Part shown: piece by piece, positions 9,409 to 19,805 of the stretch
How the letters are laid out: the number at the start of each line of letters is the position of its first letter
Numbering within the stretch: position 1 is the first letter of the stretch
Source of the DNA: Pelistega ratti
GTDB taxonomy: Bacteria > Pseudomonadota > Gammaproteobacteria > Burkholderiales > Burkholderiaceae_B
Length of the DNA stretch: 64,000 nt
Assembly (NCBI RefSeq): GCF_009833965.1
Contig: NZ_CP047165.1
Location: 2,170,001-2,234,000, forward strand
Direction: 5' to 3'
Notes under the pieces: generated by a model
What the model saw: the letters and a program-made list of their open reading frames with translations, nothing else
Database searches by the model: none
Told to the model about the DNA's origin: nothing
Program-made: the position numbers and the translations under genes

Positions 9409-12156
9409 ATGATTTCTTTATTAAAAAAACTTGTTGGTAGTCGTAATGATCGTTTGCTAAAACAATATCGTAAAGTTGTTCAAAAAATTAATGCACTTGA
9501 ACCGAGTATGCAGGCATTAAGTGATGAACAACTTGCCAATAAAACAGCAGAGTTTAAAGAGCGTATTGCCAATGGTGAAAGTCTTAATGCCTTGTTACCA
9601 GAGGCGTTTGCCGTTGTGCGTGAATCTTCATTGCGTGTATTAGGTATGCGTCATTTTGATGTACAGCTAATCGGTGGGATTGTATTACATAACGGTAAAA
9701 TTGCCGAAATGCGTACAGGTGAGGGTAAAACGTTAATGAGTACATTAGCGATTTATCTCAATGCCTTAACAGGTGATGGTGTACACGTTGTTACCGTTAA
9801 TGATTATTTGGCACGGCGAGATGCTGAGCTAAATGGACAGTTATTTAATTTCTTAGGGTTGACTGTAGGTGTTGTTGTACCCAACCAAGACAATGAAGAA
9901 AAATATGCGGCTTATCGTGCTGATGTCACCTATGGAACAAATAACGAATTTGGTTTTGATTATTTACGCGATAATATGGAACATCGTGCTAGTGATCGCC
10001 GCCAACGTAAATTAGCTTATGCGATTGTGGATGAGGTGGATTCTATTCTTATTGATGAAGCCCGTACTCCTTTAATTATCTCAGGGCAAGCTGAAAATAA
10101 TACAGAACTTTATAAGCGTATGAATGAAGTTCCTCCTTTATTAACACGTATGAAGGAAGAGCCAAAGCCTCATGAACCTGAACCAGAGGGTGATTTCTGG
10201 ATTGATGAGAAAGCACAACAAGTTTATCTATCAGAAGCAGGTCATGAACATGCTGAACAGATATTAAGACAATTAGGTATCCTACCAGAAGGTGAATCGC
10301 TTTATGATCCACGTTATATCACCTTATTGCATCATTTAACGGTAGCATTACGTGCGCATAATCTTTTCTTTAAAGATCAGCATTATGCGATACAAGATGG
10401 CGAGGTCGTGATTGTCGATGAGTTTACTGGACGCTTTATGACAGGTCGCCGTTGGTCAGATGGTTTACATCAAGCGGTTGAGGCAAAAGAGGGAGTAGAA
10501 ATCCAGAATGAAAATCAAACACTGGCATCTATTACCTTCCAGAACTATTTCCGTATGTATGGAAAATTAGCGGGTATGACAGGAACGGCAGATACAGAAG
10601 CCTATGAGTTTCAGGATATTTATGGTATTGAAACCGTTATTATCCCAACTAACTTACCGATGCAACGTATTGATCAAAATGATCAAATTTTCCTAAATGA
10701 TAAAGAAAAATACAATGCGATTATTCGTGATATACGAGAATGTTATGATCGTAAACAGCCTGTATTGGTTGGTACAACAAGTATTGAAAACTCTGAATTA
10801 TTATCTGATTTACTCAAAAAAGAGAATCTTCCTCATGAAGTTTTAAATGCAAAACAACATGCACGTGAGGCAGAAATTGTTGCTGAAGCAGGTATGCCTG
10901 GGCATATTACGATTGCGACTAATATGGCAGGACGCGGTACAGATATTGTACTGGGGGGCAATATTTCTAAGCAAATCAATATGATTAAAGCGGATAGTAA
11001 CCTTACCGATGCACAGAAAGAGGAAGCTATTGCTAAGGTCAGAGAAGAATGGAAAGCACGGAATGAGCTTGTAAAAGCCGCTGGTGGTTTGCGTATTATT
11101 GGTACAGAACGCCATGAATCTCGCCGTATTGATAATCAGCTACGTGGACGTGCTGGTCGTCAAGGTGACCCTGGTTCATCACGTTTTTATCTTTCTTTAG
11201 ATGATTCACTCATGCGGATATTTGCAGGAGATAGGGTTCGTGGTTTAATGGAGCGCCTTGGTGTACCGGGTGAGCCGATTGAAGCCAAAATGGTCTCACG
11301 TTCAATTGAATCTGCTCAACGGAAGGTAGAGGGGCGTAACTTTGATATTCGTAAACAATTACTTGAATATGATGATGTAGCCAATGATCAACGTAAAGTA
11401 CTTTATGGGCAGCGTAATGAGGTGTTAGAAGAAGATTCTGTACGCGATATGATGACAGAGCTTCGTAATAATGCACTTTATGAATTTGTACGTGCATATG
11501 TGCCTGAAGAATCGCTTGAGGAGCAATGGGATCTTGATGGTTTAGAGGTGGCATTAGCTTCTGAGTGGGGGATTAAACTTTCTATTAAAGAAGCGGTTGA
11601 TAAGAATCATGATTTAGATGATAACGATATTACCAATATGGTGATTGATGAGGCTGAACGTGTCTATCAAGAAAAGATTAATCTTGTTGGTGAAGAGGCG
11701 TGGAGCCAGTTTGAACGTTCTGTCTTATTAGATCGTCTTGATTCTGCTTGGAGAGAACATTTAGCTTCTCTTGATCATTTACGACAAGGTATTCATTTAC
11801 GTGGTTATGCACAAAAAGATCCAAAACAAGAGTATAAAAAAGAGGCCTTTGAGTTATTCAAATATATGCTAGAGCGAGTGCGTAATGAGTCTGCTAAAAT
11901 CTTATTAAATGTACAAATTCGTTCACCTGAACAAGTGAATGTGGTTGAAGAGGCTCAGCTTGCACGTGCACAAGAACAAGCAGATAAATTAAATTATCAT
12001 CATGCTGATTATGATGAAGCATTAGCAGAAGATAATATTGCAACTAGCACAGCAAATACTCAACAGGATAGTACCTTTGTCGGGGTGGGGCGTAATGATC
12101 CTTGCCCATGCGGTAGTGGCAAAAAATACAAACATTGCCATGGAAAACTTGCGTAG
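9409..12156 (+). CDS. secA: Protein translocase ATPase SecA
   Basis: SecA is the motor that drives preproteins through SecYEG. The 915-residue protein contains Walker A in [14 protein letters not shown], the [19 protein letters not shown]alker B block, the second nucleotide domain segment [14 protein letters not shown] and the helicase motif [17 protein letters not shown]. The C-terminal zinc motif [17 protein letters not shown], which binds SecB and phospholipid, is intact. It appears monocistronic: a 342-bp gap precedes it and a terminator follows. Confidence 0.98.
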   Translation: MISLLKKLVGSRNDRLLKQYRKVVQKINALEPSMQALSDEQLANKTAEFKERIANGESLNALLPEAFAVVRESSLRVLGMRHFDVQLIGGIVLHNGKIAEMRTGEGKTLMSTLAIYLNALTGDGVHVVTVNDYLARRDAELNGQLFNFLGLTVGVVVPNQDNEEKYAAYRADVTYGTNNEFGFDYLRDNMEHRASDRRQRKLAYAIVDEVDSILIDEARTPLIISGQAENNTELYKRMNEVPPLLTRMKEEPKPHEPEPEGDFWIDEKAQQVYLSEAGHEHAEQILRQLGILPEGESLYDPRYITLLHHLTVALRAHNLFFKDQHYAIQDGEVVIVDEFTGRFMTGRRWSDGLHQAVEAKEGVEIQNENQTLASITFQNYFRMYGKLAGMTGTADTEAYEFQDIYGIETVIIPTNLPMQRIDQNDQIFLNDKEKYNAIIRDIRECYDRKQPVLVGTTSIENSELLSDLLKKENLPHEVLNAKQHAREAEIVAEAGMPGHITIATNMAGRGTDIVLGGNISKQINMIKADSNLTDAQKEEAIAKVREEWKARNELVKAAGGLRIIGTERHESRRIDNQLRGRAGRQGDPGSSRFYLSLDDSLMRIFAGDRVRGLMERLGVPGEPIEAKMVSRSIESAQRKVEGRNFDIRKQLLEYDDVANDQRKVLYGQRNEVLEEDSVRDMMTELRNNALYEFVRAYVPEESLEEQWDLDGLEVALASEWGIKLSIKEAVDKNHDLDDNDITNMVIDEAERVYQEKINLVGEEAWSQFERSVLLDRLDSAWREHLASLDHLRQGIHLRGYAQKDPKQEYKKEAFELFKYMLERVRNESAKILLNVQIRSPEQVNVVEEAQLARAQEQADKLNYHHADYDEALAEDNIATSTANTQQDSTFVGVGRNDPCPCGSGKKYKHCHGKLA

Positions 12157-12184
12157 TGTTTGCTATTGACTAGAAAATGATAAT

Positions 12185-12219
12185 TCCCCATTATTATGTT
12201 TCAATAATGGGGATATTTT
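12185..12219 (+). terminator. Terminator after secA, possibly bidirectional
   Basis: The 11-bp perfect stem TCCCCATTATT/AATAATGGGGA surrounds a 7-base loop and is followed by TATTTTTTAA. It lies between the convergent genes secA and mgtE. Confidence 0.8.
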
Positions 12220-12334
12220 TTAAGAGTAATATTTTTAAATCTCTATAATGTATGAACTATTATTTTGAGTATTTATTAGATCAGTGTATTTATAAAAGTT
12301 CCGTAAAATGTGTTGTGCGTTACATAGTCTAAGA

Positions 12335-13816
12335 TTAAGAAAGTAAGAAAAGACTTGATAATCCTAAGAAAATAAAGAACCCTAAGGCATCTGTTGCAAA
12401 TGTGAGTAGCACAGAAGAACCAACCGCAGGGTCTTTATTAAAGTGATGACGAACAATAGGAATAATAACACCTAGTAGCGCACCAATTAACATATTACAA
12501 ATCATGGCGACCACCATAACAATCGCAATTTTATAAGAACCTGATACTAGCCATGCGAAGAGGGAGGCGAGAATACTGCCAGTTAAACCGACACAGACCG
12601 TAACAATGGCTTCACGTTTTAGCATACTGAGTGTGCTTTTGATATTGATACGTTTCATTGCCATTGCACGGATAACTAAAGTAAGTGTTTGGTTACCTGA
12701 GTTACCACCAATTCCTGCCACAATTGACATCAGAAAAGCAAGAATGACAATTTGATCTACCGTACTTTCAAATAAAGAGGCAATATAAGAAGCAGTAGAA
12801 GCTGTGCAGAGATTAATTAATAGCCAAGGAGTACGGTTACGAACAGCCTGTTCAACGGAAGCAAAGGTATCTTCTTCGGCAAGACCAGCACGAGCAAGGT
12901 CTTGTTCTTGTGAATCTTCTTGCATCACATCAACAACAGCATTGATGGTAACGCGACCAATTAAGCGATTTTCTTCATCAACCACAGGCGCTGAAACCAG
13001 ATCATAACGTTCAAAGGCAGAAGTGGCTACAGTGTCGTCTTCTTCTGGTGTAAGTGAGAAAAATTCTGTTTTCATTAACTGGCTTACATTTGTCTCTGGG
13101 TCATTAATCAGTAAATCAGCTAATGAGAGTACCCCTAATAAATGCTCTTGCCTGTCAATAATAAAAATTTGATCGGTATGATCAGGCATATACTCTAGTC
13201 GGCGTAAATATCGCAATACGACTTCAAGGGTAATATCATCACGCACACGAACCATCTCAAAGTCCATCATAGCCCCTACACTACCTTCACGATAGCCCAT
13301 AGCAGCTAGTAACTGTGTACGTTCTCGTTCCGTTAAACCTTTTTGTACCTCAGCAACGACCTCAGCAGGTAGATCAGGGGCTAAGTCGGCTAATTCATCT
13401 GCATCTAGCGTTTCTGTTGCGGCTAATAAATCCGCATGGTTCATGGCAGCAATTAAGTCTTCACGAACCCAATCATCTACCTCAAGAAGAATATCACCAT
13501 CATATTTAGAGTTTACTAATTCCCATACACGGAGACGTTCTTCATGAGGAAGAGACTCTAATATATAAGCAATATCAGCAGGATGTAGCGGTAAGAGATA
13601 ATTGGCTAATTCTGTATCATACTGCTGTGTAAGGAGTGATTTATCTAGCGGTTCTTGTTCTATGCTGCCTTCTGAATGATGAAGATGACTTTCTGTATCT
13701 TCATATTTTTTTAAGAGTGCTTTAATATCTTCTAGCACCATTTGAGTTTCTTCCGTATCGAGTCGTTTAGGGACTTGGATAGGGGTCACTTTTTGATCGT
13801 GGTCGAACTCACTCAT
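12335..13816 (-). CDS. mgtE: Magnesium transporter MgtE
   Basis: MgtE is a Mg2+-gated Mg2+ channel of the inner membrane. The 493-residue protein has the usual order: an N-terminal superhelical domain (about residues 60-160, PLHPADIAYILESLP), two CBS domains (about 165-300), and five membrane helices at the C-terminus including GIGGNSGNQTLTLVIRAMA, which holds the channel-lining residues. The start is preceded by AGAGGAAA. The first 50 residues are charged and specific to this protein. It is convergent to secA and divergent from mnmC. No M-box-like leader was recognised in the 250 bases upstream. Confidence 0.95.
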   Translation of the reverse strand: MSEFDHDQKVTPIQVPKRLDTEETQMVLEDIKALLKKYEDTESHLHHSEGSIEQEPLDKSLLTQQYDTELANYLLPLHPADIAYILESLPHEERLRVWELVNSKYDGDILLEVDDWVREDLIAAMNHADLLAATETLDADELADLAPDLPAEVVAEVQKGLTERERTQLLAAMGYREGSVGAMMDFEMVRVRDDITLEVVLRYLRRLEYMPDHTDQIFIIDRQEHLLGVLSLADLLINDPETNVSQLMKTEFFSLTPEEDDTVATSAFERYDLVSAPVVDEENRLIGRVTINAVVDVMQEDSQEQDLARAGLAEEDTFASVEQAVRNRTPWLLINLCTASTASYIASLFESTVDQIVILAFLMSIVAGIGGNSGNQTLTLVIRAMAMKRINIKSTLSMLKREAIVTVCVGLTGSILASLFAWLVSGSYKIAIVMVVAMICNMLIGALLGVIIPIVRHHFNKDPAVGSSVLLTFATDALGFFIFLGLSSLFLLS

Positions 13817-14067
13817 AGTTTTTCCTCTTTATAGGTGCATAAATATTATAGACGCTTAGTCATTCAGAGATGAGGGATAAAGATTTGATAAAAAGCTAAA
13901 AACAATTCAATTTGCAAATACTTACGAGTATGATTTCTCTATTAAAATCTGCGTTACAATGTTATTAAGTAAACAAATGCAAAGAATGGCTTTAGCAAAA
14001 ATATATAGAATGTTCAAGATTATAGCATTAGCACATGATTTGCTTAAATAGAGAAGGCTTGGTAGTG

Positions 14068-15867
14068 ATGAAAAATACGGTTTTATTCTCTCAATATGAG
14101 GCATTGCAAAAAACATATCAATATTATGCTTCATCTTTATTAACATATAGTCAAACAATTTCTACGGATGCTCAAGCCCCTTTAACAATAGCTATTTTAT
14201 CTTCAGACTATTTTTTACATATTGATGCTTTATATACACTGTGGCAACAGCAAGATCGTCCTTGGCATATCGTATGTATTGCAGATGATTATCAAGAAAG
14301 TCGTCTCGCTTTAAATAAATGGTATGCTGATTGGCAAACGCCGTGTTTGCAGAAATTACATGAACAATGGGCTTTACCACTACCTGGATTACACCGTATT
14401 GATATTGAACCATACCGTTTTAGTATTAATATGCTATTTTGTGAGGATAATACGGCATGGAAACAGTTTGTAGGACAAGTACATTGCTTTATCGTGGATA
14501 AACAGGCGGGATTGTCGGAAGCACTTCGACTAAGTTATCCTTCTCCTTGCTTTCTTGCTCATTCAACACAGTTTACGCCTTTAGTAGAGAAAATACGCTA
14601 TCATCAATTAGCGTTAGTATCAGAAGTACAAAGTAGCGTAGTCCAAGATAATTATGTATTTTGTACGGCAACAAGTAAAAAACCTACTATCACCTCTCGA
14701 ATCGAAAAAGGACGTAAAATAGCCGTTATTGGTGCAGGTGTAGCTGGCGCAGGTGTGGCTTATGCCTTAGCTAATCGAGGATGGACAGTAACAGTTGTTG
14801 ATCCTATTTTTGCACTTCCCCCTGATGAAGCGTTATTACGCTATTCATCTGGGGCAGTTACCCCCTTATTAACGGCGGATGATAGTCATAAAGCAAGGCT
14901 GAGTCGGGCGGGTATTTTATTAGCACGACAACGTTGGCAAGCGATTAAACATCTGGCAAATATTCGTTTTTGTGGCACACTTGAACTTAATCGGGATAAG
15001 GGGCATGCGAAGGATTTATTAGAAGCCGTATCCACATTAAATTTCCCTAAAGAATGGGTAAGATTAGTATCTCCAGAAGAAGCCTCTGACATAGCAGGGA
15101 TTCCTGTTGATCAAGAAGGGGCTTATTTTCCTTTAGCCATGCAGGTTGCCCCTTTGCAATTAAGGCAGGCATTATTACAGCACCCTAATATTCGTTGTCA
15201 AAGTTTTACGGTAACACATATTCAAAAAGAGGATCAGGTGTATCGTTTGATGGGGGAAGAAAATGGTACTCAAAAAGTTTTAACGGAAACATTTCCTCAT
15301 ATTGTTGTTGCTAATGCTATTGAGAGTGCTACTTTATTAAAACAGAGTGGCTTTGATGAAAAAATACTTAAATCAGGGCAACGGGTGAATGCCTTAACGC
15401 GATTAGATTCTTTACATGCTTTATCGGGAGAGGTGATGATTATTCCTCAACACTTTGTTAAGGGTGGCCCACAGTGTGTGATTGGTGGTCAAGGATATTA
15501 TTTGCCTCAGCAAGAAGGGTTTTGTGTGATGGGTAGTACCTATGTTCATGGTGATTTATCGCCTAAAATAAGTAAAAAAGGTCAGACAATTATCTGGGAG
15601 AAAATTCCTTTAACCTTGCCTGTTACATTGGAGCAACTGCAAGAAAGTGGTGAATTAAAAGGGCGAGCTTGTGTGAGAGCGGTGGTACAAGGGCGTATGC
15701 CAGTAATTGGTGAATTAGAACATATGAGAGGAATTTGGTTAGCGTGTGCCTATGCTTCACATGGTATGACATGGAGTAGTCTAGCGGGTGAGATTATTGG
15801 GGCGAGTTTAGAGGGAGAACCGTTACCGATAGAGCGAGACTTATTATGGAGTATTATGCCCAAGTAA
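14068..15867 (+). CDS. mnmC: MnmC-type tRNA modification protein with a degenerate methyltransferase half
   Basis: MnmC normally has two activities in tRNA wobble uridine modification: an N-terminal SAM methyltransferase and a C-terminal FAD oxidoreductase that converts cmnm5U to nm5U. The C-terminal half (from about residue 220) has a clear dinucleotide fold AVIGAGVAGAGVAYAL and the DAO-like ending. The N-terminal 215 residues still align loosely (LPLPGLHRIDIE is the usual 'PLPGLHRL' segment), but the SAM-binding glycine motif (family GFGTGLNF) and the catalytic DGFAPAKNP motif are absent; the latter position reads CFIVDKQAGLSEAL. ATG 14068 follows GAGAAGG; an ATG at 14035 is also in frame. 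The oxidoreductase half is probably active and the methyltransferase half probably not. Confidence 0.85.
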   Translation: MKNTVLFSQYEALQKTYQYYASSLLTYSQTISTDAQAPLTIAILSSDYFLHIDALYTLWQQQDRPWHIVCIADDYQESRLALNKWYADWQTPCLQKLHEQWALPLPGLHRIDIEPYRFSINMLFCEDNTAWKQFVGQVHCFIVDKQAGLSEALRLSYPSPCFLAHSTQFTPLVEKIRYHQLALVSEVQSSVVQDNYVFCTATSKKPTITSRIEKGRKIAVIGAGVAGAGVAYALANRGWTVTVVDPIFALPPDEALLRYSSGAVTPLLTADDSHKARLSRAGILLARQRWQAIKHLANIRFCGTLELNRDKGHAKDLLEAVSTLNFPKEWVRLVSPEEASDIAGIPVDQEGAYFPLAMQVAPLQLRQALLQHPNIRCQSFTVTHIQKEDQVYRLMGEENGTQKVLTETFPHIVVANAIESATLLKQSGFDEKILKSGQRVNALTRLDSLHALSGEVMIIPQHFVKGGPQCVIGGQGYYLPQQEGFCVMGSTYVHGDLSPKISKKGQTIIWEKIPLTLPVTLEQLQESGELKGRACVRAVVQGRMPVIGELEHMRGIWLACAYASHGMTWSSLAGEIIGASLEGEPLPIERDLLWSIMPK

Positions 15868-16085
15868 TTGAATTTCAACCGTAAACTATTTCTTGATAAT
15901 TTGTGTATTGGCTTTAAGTTTTCATAAAAATCAGTCAAAATAATGGTTTGATGCGGTGATAAGATAGTTTTTGTACAAATAGTAGTTTGTTGAGAAAAGA
16001 TTTGTACGGATTGCCCCTAATAAAGGGGAGTACTTATGCGAATAGCGCATTTTTCTTTACAAACCATACTTTATTTGAAAGTAAT

Positions 16086-18218
16086 ATGGCGATTCAACTA
16101 AAACATCTCGCTTTAAGCGAACAACAAGCAGGTTTTTGTGTATTTACAACAGAGCATGATTGGGTGCTTCGTATTGAGGCGACCGCATTGGGTGTGTTTC
16201 GTTTACGTTGTGGCTTAGCGACTAAATTAGATGATAGTGCATTAAATACTAAAGCCCAAGCAAGACGAGACTTACTATTAGCTCGCCAAGAACAAAGTAG
16301 TGAATTTATTGTAGAAACACTTAAACCTAAACAAGCATGGCGACTTTCTCAAGGTAATACTGCTGTAGAGATTCATACAAATCCCTTTTCTTTGCAATTT
16401 TTCAAAGATGAGCAGTTAGTGTTGTGTACAAAGGATGTACTAGGTTTTGATTCCTCAAAAGAACAATGGACATTGCAATTTGCTCGATCAGAAAATATTT
16501 ATGGCTTAGGTCGTACGACTGATCGTTATGCAAGATATGGAGAGATCTATTCTGATGGTAATAGCGAATATGTTCCCTTTGCATGGAGTCCGCAAGAGTG
16601 GGGGATTTTTGTTAATAGTTTATTGCCAGTAACACATCATCTTGGTGATACAGCAGATAGTGACTATACTATCAATATTTATGATAAAGCATTAGATATT
16701 TTTATCTATATTGCTTCACCTAATGATATTTTTAACCAGTTTAGTGCAACAGTAGGACGTGTTGTTCAGCCACCTTTACGTGCAATGGGTGTTTGGTTTG
16801 CTCAAGCAGATCAGCAATCTTTAGTTGATTTTACACAACAAGCACAAGAAATGACAAAAGCAGGGTTTGCGGTAGATACACTACAGCTTGCTCCTCCGAG
16901 TGTTTTTCCGTTTCAGGAAGATAAACCCTCAATGGATTGGGATGAAAAACGCTTGGGTGATATACGTACCTTTATGACAACTTACCTTAAAGGGCATTAT
17001 CATCTTTGTTTACCGACTTCTTTAGGTGTACCTGTAGGGACAGCGTTATTTGCTGATTTAGAAGATAGGGCATGGTTGTTGTTAGATGAAACAGGTAAGG
17101 CGGCTATTTTTCATACCCCTTATGGTGATGTTGGTTTATTAGATCTAACGTATAAAGATGCGTATAAATTATGGTCATCTCGCCATCAACAGCTATTAGA
17201 TAATACAGATGCCGCATTAAGTTTAACAGATACACTTGATATTGAAGATGGTATTAGTGCTAGACAGGGTGAAGAAGGTGGTTTTTTACGTGCATTGTAT
17301 CCTTTATGGGCTGAGCAAGCCTTAATAGAAGCACTATCGGCAAATAAAACACCTAGTGAGGCATATATTCGTCGGCATACATTAAGTTTAAACAGTGCTA
17401 GAGTAACAGGGCTATATACAACAGCAGATGTTCGTCATTTTGAAGATTTAAGAGCCTTATTAAGACAACATTTAACGGTTCAGGCTAGTGCAATAGTATC
17501 GCAAATGCATACTATAGATTTACCTCGCTTGGATAAACAACTATATTTGCGTTTTTTAGCTTTATCTGTGTTTAGTGCAGGGTTTGTGATTCCTGCTGAA
17601 TCGGTTTGCTTACCCATGATGTTTGACAAAGCAACACAAAAGATTATTAAACAGTTTTGGTTACTTCGTTCTCGTTTAATTCCGTATGTATTGGGTATTA
17701 TTGAAGATGCCAATCGAACAGGTTTGCCTGTACAGCGTATGATGCCTTTAGCCTTTCCACAGGATAAAACAGCATGGGCATATGAAGACCAATTTTTATT
17801 TGGTCCTGCACTATTGGTTGCCCCTATCCTTGATAAAGGAAATACAGTTAATATTTATTTACCTCGCGGTGAAGCATGGTGGGATCTGAATACGGGTATT
17901 CGCTATGAAGGTGGGCAGATTTTAGCCTATCAATGTGAGGTGGATAGTATTCCTGTCTTTGGACGAGAAGGATATATGCTATGTTTAGGGCCTGAGTTAA
18001 GCAGTTTAGCAGAGTTTAATTCTGCTCGTGTATTAGATGAAGTATGGCTATTTGGTATGCCTATCCATAACCCAGTAGTGATGCGTAATAAAATACGGGT
18101 AATGCAGATGCAAGGATCAAGTTATATCAAAGGGTTTGAGGGATTACGCATTCTACAGTCAGAGGGGCTTGAGGTAAAACGCCGTGGCGCTGAGGTTCGT
18201 ATCTCAAGAGAACGTTAA
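16086..18218 (+). CDS. Divergent glycoside hydrolase family 31 protein
   Basis: The protein has the GH31 layout: an N-terminal beta-sandwich (NIYGLGRTTDRYARYGE), a catalytic barrel, and a C-terminal sheet region (FLFGPALLVAPILDKGNTVN, IYLPRGEAWWDL). GH31 enzymes cleave alpha-glycosidic bonds. From alignment in memory to YicI, the nucleophile falls at Asp in LTDTLDI (about residue 382) and the acid/base Asp in TTADV (about 448). The substrate loop that usually reads FWSHDIGGF is replaced by SQMHTIDLPR. ATG 16086 gives 710 residues; an upstream TTG at 15987 is in frame. No signal peptide is seen from 16086. It lies just before a deacetylase-like gene. The substrate is unknown. Confidence 0.75.
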   Translation: MAIQLKHLALSEQQAGFCVFTTEHDWVLRIEATALGVFRLRCGLATKLDDSALNTKAQARRDLLLARQEQSSEFIVETLKPKQAWRLSQGNTAVEIHTNPFSLQFFKDEQLVLCTKDVLGFDSSKEQWTLQFARSENIYGLGRTTDRYARYGEIYSDGNSEYVPFAWSPQEWGIFVNSLLPVTHHLGDTADSDYTINIYDKALDIFIYIASPNDIFNQFSATVGRVVQPPLRAMGVWFAQADQQSLVDFTQQAQEMTKAGFAVDTLQLAPPSVFPFQEDKPSMDWDEKRLGDIRTFMTTYLKGHYHLCLPTSLGVPVGTALFADLEDRAWLLLDETGKAAIFHTPYGDVGLLDLTYKDAYKLWSSRHQQLLDNTDAALSLTDTLDIEDGISARQGEEGGFLRALYPLWAEQALIEALSANKTPSEAYIRRHTLSLNSARVTGLYTTADVRHFEDLRALLRQHLTVQASAIVSQMHTIDLPRLDKQLYLRFLALSVFSAGFVIPAESVCLPMMFDKATQKIIKQFWLLRSRLIPYVLGIIEDANRTGLPVQRMMPLAFPQDKTAWAYEDQFLFGPALLVAPILDKGNTVNIYLPRGEAWWDLNTGIRYEGGQILAYQCEVDSIPVFGREGYMLCLGPELSSLAEFNSARVLDEVWLFGMPIHNPVVMRNKIRVMQMQGSSYIKGFEGLRILQSEGLEVKRRGAEVRISRER

Positions 18219-18286
18219 AGAGGTGATGGATCATCATTGTGATACGTTGATTTTGTGTTAAGGTCAATATACATAGGATAAAGAGA

Positions 18287-19123
18287 GTGACGACATCAGC
18301 AAAAATAGTTCCTGTCTTACGCTATAGGCATATCACCCCCAATGGGGGTGATTTCAATTGTTTACCGACATATTTTGATGAGCAGATGGAGCATCTTGCC
18401 TATCAAGGGTTTACGACCTTATCCGCTACTGAATTTGCCTCTTTTCTTAATGGTGGTGAAGTACCTGCTAAGTCAGTCTTTATTACATTTGATGGGGGAT
18501 TTTTGGATAATTATGTTTTTGCTTACCCTATTTTAAAAAAATATATTTTAAAAGCAAGTGTTTTTCTGAGTGCCTCTTTTATCAAAGAAGGTATTATCCG
18601 CTCAACCTATGAGAGTGGTGAAATATTACCCTTTTGTCCACCCCATGATGAATGTAAACGAAGAATCTATGCAGGGCATCCTGAAACGGTTATGATGAAT
18701 TGGGATGAAGTGAGATATTTAAAATCAAGTGGTATTTTTGATTTTCATAGCCTTGGCTATACCCAAACACGGTGGGAGCAACAAGTAAATGAAGAGGGAA
18801 AAAATATGGCAATGACAAAAGAATTAGAAATGAGTCGCGCCATTTTACAACAAGAATTAGGTGAGGTAAGTGAGCATTTTTGTTGGCCAAATGGCTATTT
18901 TGATGAAGACTATATCACGCTAGCGAAAGAAGCAGGATTTCATTATTTATATACAACTGATTTTATGGGAGAGAATTATCCTCATATGGATAGTACCCAT
19001 ATCTATAGAATAGATGCCCCTAATAAAGGTGGTTTTTTCTTTTCTTATCGTTTATGGTTAGCAAGACATCCTAAAATAGGGCATATTTACAACAGATATG
19101 CCTTAAAGAGACTTGCCAAATAA
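18287..19123 (+). CDS. Polysaccharide deacetylase-like (NodB fold) protein with altered metal site
   Basis: The 278-residue protein has the NodB-type layout: VPVLRYRHITPN, ITFDGGFLDNY, FDFHSLGYTQTRW and a late FCWPNGYFDEDYITLAKEAGF block. NodB enzymes remove N- or O-acetyl groups using a metal held by Asp-His-His. Here the TFDDG motif reads TFDGG (residues 67-71), which loses the metal-binding Asp, and the HxxxH motif reads HSLGY (154-158), which loses the second His. GTG 18287 follows AGGATAAAGAGA. It lies 68 bases after the GH31-like gene on the same strand, so a shared role is likely. No signal peptide is visible, unlike PgaB-type enzymes. Confidence 0.75.
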   Translation: MTTSAKIVPVLRYRHITPNGGDFNCLPTYFDEQMEHLAYQGFTTLSATEFASFLNGGEVPAKSVFITFDGGFLDNYVFAYPILKKYILKASVFLSASFIKEGIIRSTYESGEILPFCPPHDECKRRIYAGHPETVMMNWDEVRYLKSSGIFDFHSLGYTQTRWEQQVNEEGKNMAMTKELEMSRAILQQELGEVSEHFCWPNGYFDEDYITLAKEAGFHYLYTTDFMGENYPHMDSTHIYRIDAPNKGGFFFSYRLWLARHPKIGHIYNRYALKRLAK

Positions 19124-19265
19124 TATATTTAAGCGTAGAATGCTTCTTTCTGTTCTTTTATGGAAAACACTAAAGAACATGAAGTAGGCGTTTTGCCAAT
19201 AATCATTAAGTCAATATTGATTTGTTGCTTTAAAGATACAAATTAATATTAAAATTTAAAAATGC

Positions 19266-19294
19266 TTGACAGGTTATTTAAATTACTTCATAAT
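19266..19294 (+). promoter_or_regulatory. Promoter of tRNA-Lys
   Basis: TTGACA at 19266-19271, a 17-base spacer and CATAAT at 19289-19294 form a near-consensus sigma-70 promoter. The tRNA begins 14 bases after the -10 element. Confidence 0.75.
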
Positions 19295-19307
19295 TATATT
19301 CTTTAGC

Positions 19308-19383
19308 GGGTTGGTAGCTCAGTCGGTAGAGCAGCGGACTTTTAATCCGTTGGTCGGGGGTTCGAATCCCCCCCAACCCACCA
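19308..19383 (+). tRNA. tRNA-Lys (anticodon UUU)
   Basis: A 76-base tRNA with encoded CCA. The acceptor arms GGGTTGG and CCAACCC pair perfectly. The D arm contains AGTCGGTAGA, the anticodon loop CTTTTAA gives UUU, and the T loop is TTCGAAT. A strong promoter precedes it and a terminator follows. Confidence 0.97.
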
Positions 19384-19398
19384 AAACAAATAAACAGC

Positions 19399-19430
19399 AA
19401 GCCTTCAGTGATGAAGGCTTTTTGGTTTTT
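19399..19430 (+). terminator. Terminator after tRNA-Lys
   Basis: The 9-bp stem AAGCCTTCA/TGAAGGCTT with loop GTGA is followed by TTTGGTTTTTT. Confidence 0.85.
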
Positions 19431-19805
19431 TAGGGGTACGCTATAACGTTAGCGAGTGATTAGAATAATGATGACAACTATCGCTATTCCTCTCTATCAT
19501 AAAATTCTGTGCAGAATTTGTGTATTTTATTTTTAATTTACACAAAATAGATTCAAAGTTTATTCTATCATCTAACCGTACTTTCCGATTATTAAAATTT
19601 AAAAAAGAAATGCTATAGCTAGTATTTATTACATGAATGGTAATAAATGTAGAGTGTAGATTGATAGTATATAGACACTTTATTTGATGTGGTAATTACT
19701 GTTTTACTATTGTGATTAAATTATGTACTTAATCCCTTAGTGATATATAATTAAATTATGTGGAAATATTAGGTAAGTTTTCTCATTAAGGATAAAAATA
19801 TTTGA
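19431..19805. other. AT-rich gap between tRNA-Lys and the RM genes
   Basis: No gene is seen. It holds the palindrome AAATTCTG-TG-CAGAATTT at 19502-19519, and two copies of ATTAAATTATGT at about 19708-19765 shortly before the methylase gene. These could be control sites for the methylase, but no C-protein gene or classic C-box was recognised. The tRNA 3' end is not duplicated here, and no integrase fragment was seen. Confidence 0.4.

Noticed and set aside
11210..11554. Long open frame antisense to secA
   Set aside because: It overlaps a highly conserved coding region, has no family features and no ribosome binding site; the same applies to other antisense frames in murG, murC, pepA, fadA and lepA.
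16036..16101. 21-codon frame before the GH31-like gene, with AGGGGAG upstream
   Set aside because: It has a good ribosome binding site and overlaps the next start, so a leader peptide is possible, but a 21-codon frame can arise by chance and nothing else supports it.
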